Assembly (NCBI GenBank): GCA_945643635.1
Contig: CALZFC010000257.1
Location: forward strand, 790,001-854,000
Direction of reading: 5' to 3'
Source: Allodiplogaster sudhausi
Lineage: Eukaryota; Nematoda; Chromadorea; Rhabditida; Diplogasteridae
Length of the DNA: 64,000 bases
The notes under the pieces are model-generated. The model worked only from the letters and a program-made list of their open reading frames with translations, was not told where the DNA came from and searched no databases. The position numbers and the translations under genes are program-made. Of this stretch, positions 59,449-64,000 are shown in pieces (within the stretch, counting starts at the first letter, position 1; every line of letters begins with the position of its first letter).

Positions 59449-60258
59449 ATGAATAACAATGATGACTTTTATGTTTACCTGATTAGCAATACACATGAAG
59501 GTGATAAAATTGGTGATTTTCGTATTCGTCTTCCTGCACCTTTGCATTTTAAATCAGACTATGAGGTTGCACTGACCGAAATTATTTACCCCAACACATA
59601 CGACAGAATTACTACAAAACAAGAAAGTGACGACTTTAACGAGAACAATATTATTCTAGAGTATTTCGATAAGACAAACAAGGGTGAAAGTATTCGCACA
59701 GTCGTAACCATCCCCCCGAATTCATACGAAAAGGTTGACGATTTAATTTCTTTGATTAATGTGGAAGTAGCCACCTCATACAACCTTACAACTAAGAAAG
59801 ATATTACCAATGACTTTATAACATACAATAGCATTACACGAAAGTGTACCATCACACAACCTGAAGACGTTTACGCAGTTAGCATGTCGAAGAAAATTGC
59901 CTATTTACTTCGTCTGGCAACAAGACTTGTTGGCTATTCAGATGGACAATATGTGGGAAAACATTCCGTACACGTTGCAAAAGATATATTTTACATTTAC
60001 ACGAATATCATCGAAAACCAAATTGTTTCCAATGTTCTTAGTCCTCTACTTAAAGTGCTTACTGTTGAAGGAAGTCCTGGTGACAATGTTTATTCTGCCT
60101 TTTTCCGCCCCCAATACCTTCCAATAAAGTCTCGATACGTTGACTCGATTCACATTAGTATAAAAAACGATCAGGACGAGGTTGTTAACTTTCATTCTGG
60201 CACCGTTTGCATTCAACTTCACTTTCGTTCACGTCGCCACGCCTTCCGATTGCAATAA
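59449..60258 (+). CDS. Minor capsid (penton-like, single jelly-roll) protein
   Basis: 269 residues. Family hallmarks are FYVYLISNTHEGDKIGDFRI at the start, YEVALTEIIYPNTY, IFYIYTNIIENQIVSNVLSP, and a C-terminal VDSIHISIKNDQ with QLHFR. These match the Polinton minor capsid protein, the equivalent of the penton at capsid vertices. Length is in the usual range and the frame is intact. It starts three bases after the upstream stop and is followed by the pVI-like gene. Confidence 0.88.
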   Translation: MNNNDDFYVYLISNTHEGDKIGDFRIRLPAPLHFKSDYEVALTEIIYPNTYDRITTKQESDDFNENNIILEYFDKTNKGESIRTVVTIPPNSYEKVDDLISLINVEVATSYNLTTKKDITNDFITYNSITRKCTITQPEDVYAVSMSKKIAYLLRLATRLVGYSDGQYVGKHSVHVAKDIFYIYTNIIENQIVSNVLSPLLKVLTVEGSPGDNVYSAFFRPQYLPIKSRYVDSIHISIKNDQDEVVNFHSGTVCIQLHFRSRRHAFRLQ

Positions 60259-60266
60259 TAAGAAAA

Positions 60267-60763
60267 ATGCATGTCACTTATGACCCCGATAATTCCATTG
60301 ACTGGCATGCCGTCTTCTTGGAACAAGCACGCCAAAGTGGCAGTGGTTTCGTGGTATTCCTTATCAGCGTGGTGGTAGTGGCGTTGGTGGTGTCCTCTCG
60401 AAACTCTTTAACTTCATTTTGCCGCTTACTCGTAGCGCCGGACGATCAATCCTCACTGAAGCACTTAACGCTAGTGCCAATGTCGTCGACGACGTTTCAT
60501 CCGGAAAACCATTAGAAGAAAGTTTTCGTGTACATGGACCTCAAGCATATCGTTCCCTTGTTAATCGAGCTACTTCTGCATTGCAAGGTGGTACTGGTTC
60601 TCGTGTCCGCCGACAAATTTCAAAGAAAAGAAAGACACAAAAGAAAAAGACAAAGAAACGTAAACCTAAAAGAAAGACATCTAGAAAGGGACGACATTCA
60701 GTCGTTCGAAAACGTCGGTCGCGACCTGTTGTTCCCAAATTTCCCAGTGATATATTTACGTAA
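60267..60763 (+). pseudogene. pVI-like minor virion protein, one-base frameshift
   Basis: The first frame begins MHVTYDPDNSIDWHAVFLEQ and then loses family character at about 60347, where a T run (three Ts in GGTTTCG) interrupts it. The next frame over continues with the Gly-rich QRGGSGVGG-type segment, an LFNFILP segment and EESFRVHGPQAYRSLVNRA, and ends in a strongly basic tail (KKRKTQKKKTKKRKPKRKTS) before TAATG at 60761-60765. In related elements these parts form one protein that lies inside the capsid and binds DNA or membrane. One missing base explains the break. It could be real decay or a homopolymer sequencing error. Confidence 0.75.
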
Positions 60764-62057
60764 TGGTTGGTAAACTAATAGATCCCAAATCACCACCCTC
60801 AACACGTAGTGAACTTTCCCTTTTTGACATTCCTTCAACACAAGTTGCCTTTGATTCTGCTCGATGGCTTTCAATCCCAACAAGCACACCAATTAACAAC
60901 ACTGGACCTTTTACTTTTACTATCGTTGACTCGAGACATTTCTTGCAGGTTAGCAAGTGTTACATTGCTTTTAAACTAAAACTTGTTCATAATGATACCA
61001 CAAAAGTGTCCAAGTATGCGTTAATAAACCAATCGGTGGAACTTTTTTTGATCAAGTCAACTTGCAAATCAATAACCAACAAATATTTGAATGTAGTCAG
61101 TATGCATACAAGGCGTACCTCGAGACGCTTTTGACACATAGTACAGATCGAAAGTTTGGAATACTTCAAGCGGCTGGTTACTTTGAAGACAATGATGTTG
61201 GTCTTGACAGTGCAGATAATAAGGGATATAAGAGTAGATTAGACGCAATTTCTTCAACGGGCGAGTTGGACATTGTTTCTCCTGTTCATATTGACCATTT
61301 CACAACTGACCGACTACTATTACCACATTTAAACGTTCAGTTTACCTTCCATCGCAATAGCGATGCTTTTGTGCTAGAATGTCATGATGCAGCGCCTAAT
61401 GGTGCAAAAATTGAGGTCGTCTCAATGAAACTTCTTATTCGTGCTGTTGATGTGATCAGTTCTGTTAATCTTGCCCTTGAACAAACCCTCCTATCCTATC
61501 CTGCACGATATCCCTATAGACGTACCAGAGTACGCGTTGTCTTTGTACCGGGTGGTCGCTTTGATTTTCCCTTCTCTACAATCTTTACAGATTTAATTCC
61601 TCGCCGTATTATTATTGGCTGTATAGACCAAAATGCCTATGAGGGTAGTGTTTCACATTCCCCCTTTAATTTCCAAAGCTTTAACATTTCGGAAGTATGT
61701 ATAGATGCTGGTGGTGTAACTTTTCCAGCGCAACCTCAAAAGATAAATTTCAAAACTAATTCTTTTGCTGAAGCTTTCGTCATGTTTTACGAGAATATTG
61801 GTGCTGTTGGTGAAAATCGTGACTTGGCAATAGGATACAAAATGTACAAGAAAGGCTTTTCTCTATTTGCATTTAATCTTTCATCAACGGACACTAACGC
61901 AGACTTTGAACTAGTGCACAGTGGTACAACACAATTATCGATGCGTTTTTCCGAGAAAACACCCGACAATGGTCTTCAACTCGTGATTTATGCAGAATAT
62001 GATGGTCTTTACCAAATTGATCACTTTCGAAACGTTTTTAATGATCAACAGGCATAA
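60763..62057 (+). pseudogene. Major capsid protein (hexon-like, double jelly-roll), one frameshift
   Basis: Starts at the TAATG overlap with the previous gene. The first frame has the family's opening (RSELSLFDIPSTQVAF, then INNTGPFTFTI) and runs on to 61134. At a T7 run (61042-61048) the correct frame changes to the one ending at 62057, which carries AYLETLLTHSTDRK, VHIDHFTTDRLLLPHLNVQF, YPARYPYRRTRV, FNFQSFNISEVCIDAGG and the closing LVIYAEYDGLYQIDHFRNVF. Combined length near 430 codons is normal for a Polinton capsid protein. A single missing T in the run explains the break. Apart from this the gene looks well conserved. It forms the hexameric shell in related viruses. Confidence 0.9.
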
Positions 62058-62498
62058 TGGTTCTTCCGAGTCGCGTTCCACTCTCCGTCTTCATCTACTT
62101 CACATGTGGAATTCGAATCGAGGAGGATACCGTTTTGTCCGCCGCGGAAATTGACACCATTGATAGCACACTACGAAGACGTCGCATATTTACCTCTCAT
62201 CTTGGCCTTAACAATTTCCTGTTGGAACGTGCTCGCATCGTCCCCGGCACCAACGCTTCTACTCGAATCACTGTCAGATTGACAGTGGAAGGTCGTCACA
62301 GTACATTGGGTGTGAGACCTGTCAAGGTTTGGCTAAAGGTTAGCATATTTATTTATCATTTATCTGATAATTATAAATATTGTTCAGGATTATAAGTCGT
62401 GTCAACATGGTGTCCAAGTGCGCGCGATGAAGCTGCCTCTGGTATCGGCATCCAACGGAAATCTTTTTCCAATTGAACTGCTTGCAGTTGAAATTTGA
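62057..62498 (+). CDS. Spliced cystatin-like small protein (130 aa), tentative
   Basis: Start codon shares TAATG with the capsid stop. Exon 1 is 62057-62338 and exon 2 is 62388-62498, with a 49-base intron (GTTAGC...TTCAG). Phases fit and the gene ends in TGA. The protein has a helix-like stretch (LSAAEIDTIDSTLRRRRIF), then ERARIVPGTNASTRITVRLT and PVKVWLKDYKSC. IVPGTN at this position resembles the QxVxG inhibitory loop of cystatins, and KVW...C resembles the third strand. It has two cysteines. The resemblance is short, so this is a hypothesis. Codons end mostly in C or G, unlike the flanking capsid and protease genes. A cysteine protease gene follows directly. Confidence 0.45.
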
Positions 62499-62520
62499 TT
62501 GTACATCATATTCACGAGCA

Positions 62521-63027
62521 ATGAATATTTTTCCTTTAACAAATGTAGAAATAAACAATTTCTTGGAAACTTGTTCTACAACACGTGTCTATTATCTTGG
62601 TAGTTTCCCTTGTGATACAAAACTTGTCCTACCAGAGCGCAGACCCTTGTGTATTGTTTGGAATACAGGAGATTCTCATAGTACAGGTGAACACTGGGTT
62701 GCCGTATATGTAACCGCTACTAATTCTGCTGAATACTATGATTCAACTGCAAGTAAGCCCCCAGAATTGCTTGCCAAGTGGCTTGAACAATTTTCACATG
62801 TTCAATATTTTCCTCATAGGGTTCAAAGTACAACTAGTGTAATTTGTGGTCACTACTGTCTATTCTTCCTTTATTTACGTTGTCGTGGAAATAAAATAGC
62901 AACTATTGCGAAATATTTTAGCACACGTCATTATGTCACGAATGACGAAATAGTTATTCGTTGGTTTATGACTCATCTTAGGCAGTGTATAAAAGCCCCC
63001 CTTTCCAAAGTCATTGTTTCACTTTGA
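62521..63027 (+). CDS. Adenain-like cysteine protease (virion maturation)
   Basis: 168 residues from ATG 62521; the frame extends upstream but the homologous start is here. The catalytic set fits adenovirus protease (C5): His58 in GEHWVAV, Asp74 in EYYDS, Gln102 in RVQSTTS and Cys109 in ICGHYC. The Gln-Cys spacing of seven equals that of adenain. PLCIVWNTGDS and NDEIVIRW are further family signatures. It would cleave capsid and core proteins during maturation. The frame is intact, unspliced and AT-rich. Confidence 0.92.
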   Translation: MNIFPLTNVEINNFLETCSTTRVYYLGSFPCDTKLVLPERRPLCIVWNTGDSHSTGEHWVAVYVTATNSAEYYDSTASKPPELLAKWLEQFSHVQYFPHRVQSTTSVICGHYCLFFLYLRCRGNKIATIAKYFSTRHYVTNDEIVIRWFMTHLRQCIKAPLSKVIVSL

Positions 63028-63031
63028 CACG

Positions 63032-63361
63032 ATGACTGCTGGTGATCGTAAGGCAGCCTCTCCTGCTTCTGCACCTGCTGCAACTAGTACCACTATTGAA
63101 TCTAAAGTAGAGAATCTTGCTGAAACTATGCCTGTTCCTCCTGTAGAAACCAATATCGAGAAAAAGGCTTTTAACTGTGAAGATTGCGGGAATGTATTCT
63201 CGACTGGTTTTAATCTGCGTCGACACATTAAGCGTGCTCACAGTGGAGAGGAAATTTATCAGCCACGTCATGCACGTTACATTCGACCCCTTGGTACTAT
63301 TCAACTACTCACAGACGAATCTGATAATGTCTATGTGCAGTTCCGCCCCTTTGACGACTGA
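63032..63361 (+). CDS. Single C2H2 zinc-finger protein (109 aa)
   Basis: Begins five bases after the protease stop. The first 45 residues are low in structure (Ala/Ser/Pro/Thr). The finger is FNCEDCGNVFSTGFNLRRHI then KRAH (Cys-x2-Cys-x12-His-x4-His). The tail (YIRPLGTIQLLTDESDNVYV) is beta-like and acidic at the end. A single finger suggests weak DNA or protein binding rather than specific transcription control. Frame intact, no intron. Confidence 0.75.
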   Translation: MTAGDRKAASPASAPAATSTTIESKVENLAETMPVPPVETNIEKKAFNCEDCGNVFSTGFNLRRHIKRAHSGEEIYQPRHARYIRPLGTIQLLTDESDNVYVQFRPFDD

Positions 63362-63395
63362 GACAGTCATTATTTGAACTATTCAAGCAGGTCAA

Positions 63396-63909
63396 ATGGC
63401 TCGTTCCCAGTCTTCTTCATCTTCATCTTCTTCGTCTTCCATTTCCTCACTGTCAAAGACTTCGCGTAAAGAAAAGGTTTTGTTTAAAATTGCGTGTTTT
63501 TGAATATTTTCAATATATCTTTCATTTTCAGCTTCGTGAACGCAAACGAAGGTTTAATGCGACTACAAAGGATGAACCTAAGGCAAAGGTATACTTTACT
63601 CGTGCTCTTGCAATTTCACCATTTGTTATAAATTTGCAGAAGAGCTTCAAGGAACTAGTTGATGCCTTCCAACGTCCATCTCATGTAAGCAATCATGGAC
63701 ACCTCTTGAAAAGCCACCGATTCATCGTCATTGCCGTTTGTAATGTTTGTGCAAGGCTTAATGACACTACGACGAACAACATGACGAATATTCGTCTCTG
63801 CAATTCTTGTATCGTCGCCAACCAGAGAATCCAATCTGCAGTGTTTCACAATGTCACCCTCTACAATATTCGTGAAAAATCTGTTCTCGAGAATTGTGCG
63901 TCATCGTGA
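63396..63909 (+). CDS. Ser-rich spliced protein with Cys pairs, function unknown
   Basis: Exon 1 is 63396-63476 (MARSQ then a Ser run). A 55-base intron (63477-63531, AAG|GTTTTG...TTTTCAG) leads to 63532-63909. A second GT-AG interval (63589-63639, AAG|GTATAC...TTGCAG) is 51 bases long and open, so splicing or keeping it both preserve frame, giving about 135 or 152 residues. The C-terminal part has two Cys pairs (VCNVCARL and RLCNSCIV) about 20 residues apart, a possible zinc ribbon. Basic stretches RKEK and RERKRR suggest nucleic-acid binding. No family recognised. Confidence 0.5.
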
Positions 63910-64000
63910 TTGTTATATATTGAATATGATAAAAAATGTAATATACTTGTAATATTACTACAGACCAATAATGGAATAAGTTTTGGGAAAAATACAAGGG
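63910..64000. other. AT-rich tail, no gene seen
   Basis: Short AT-rich sequence after the last gene. No terminal inverted repeat can be identified without the sequence beyond the window. Confidence 0.5.

Larger units (their letters stand above)
51565..64000 (+). mobile_element. Polinton/Maverick (adintovirus-like) element, right end beyond window
   Basis: One strand carries the set that defines this group: pPolB, FtsK/HerA-type ATPase, integrase, minor and major jelly-roll capsid proteins and adenain-like protease, mostly with overlapping or TAATG/ATGA-linked frames. Terminal inverted repeats were not found. The left end must lie upstream of 51565, and the last 90 bases of the window may still be inside. 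The copy is damaged in several genes. No envelope-type gene was seen. Confidence 0.95.

Overview
The window looks like nuclear DNA of an invertebrate animal, most likely a nematode. Its genes are split by GT-AG introns, many only 45-60 bases long. It has animal-type LINE, hAT, pogo, MULE and tRNA-derived repeats. One secreted protein combines a signal peptide, a Thr-rich linker and a six-cysteine tail, an architecture I associate with nematodes. No rRNA, CRISPR or bacterial operon is present. About a fifth of the sequence is (GA)n/(CT)n microsatellite, plus one (TTA)n array of almost 480 bases. Most long open frames in the first 50 kb are simple repeat, not genes.

Layout. 0-2.7 kb: decayed LINE reverse transcriptase (minus), then a 42-bp minisatellite. 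6.3-10.4 kb: a two-exon candidate neuropeptide precursor ending in ...PMFRFG-stop, with a 3.7-kb repeat-filled intron. 15.4-22.9 kb: a 15-exon gene whose exon phases all fit, encoding a predicted 767-residue secreted Pro/Ser/Thr-rich protein. 24.9-38.9 kb: four decayed, same-orientation copies of that gene, so the locus is a head-to-tail array. A MULE (29.95-32.23 kb) and a pogo-like element (35.3-35.8 kb) sit at the same homologous site of two copies. 40.3-41.9 kb: a long palindrome. 42.4-48.2 kb: two supported minus-strand genes (six-cysteine secreted protein; small two-TM protein), other exon fragments, and a LINE split by a hAT element. 50.3-51.2 kb: an array of tRNA-derived repeats.

51.6-64.0 kb: a Polinton/Maverick (adintovirus-like) element. 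It carries protein-primed DNA polymerase B, packaging ATPase, chromodomain integrase, penton-like minor capsid, pVI-like protein, hexon-like major capsid, adenain-like protease and several small genes. The integrase would insert the DNA, the polymerase copy it, the ATPase package it, and the protease mature a capsid built of major and minor jelly-roll proteins. This copy is damaged: the polymerase lacks its palm motif A region, and the polymerase, major capsid and pVI-like genes carry frameshifts. Integrase, ATPase, penton, protease and zinc-finger frames are open. The least expected parts are a 69-residue gene divergent from the polymerase across 36 bp, a spliced cystatin-like gene beside the cysteine protease, and a mosaic of spliced GC-ending and unspliced AT-rich genes.
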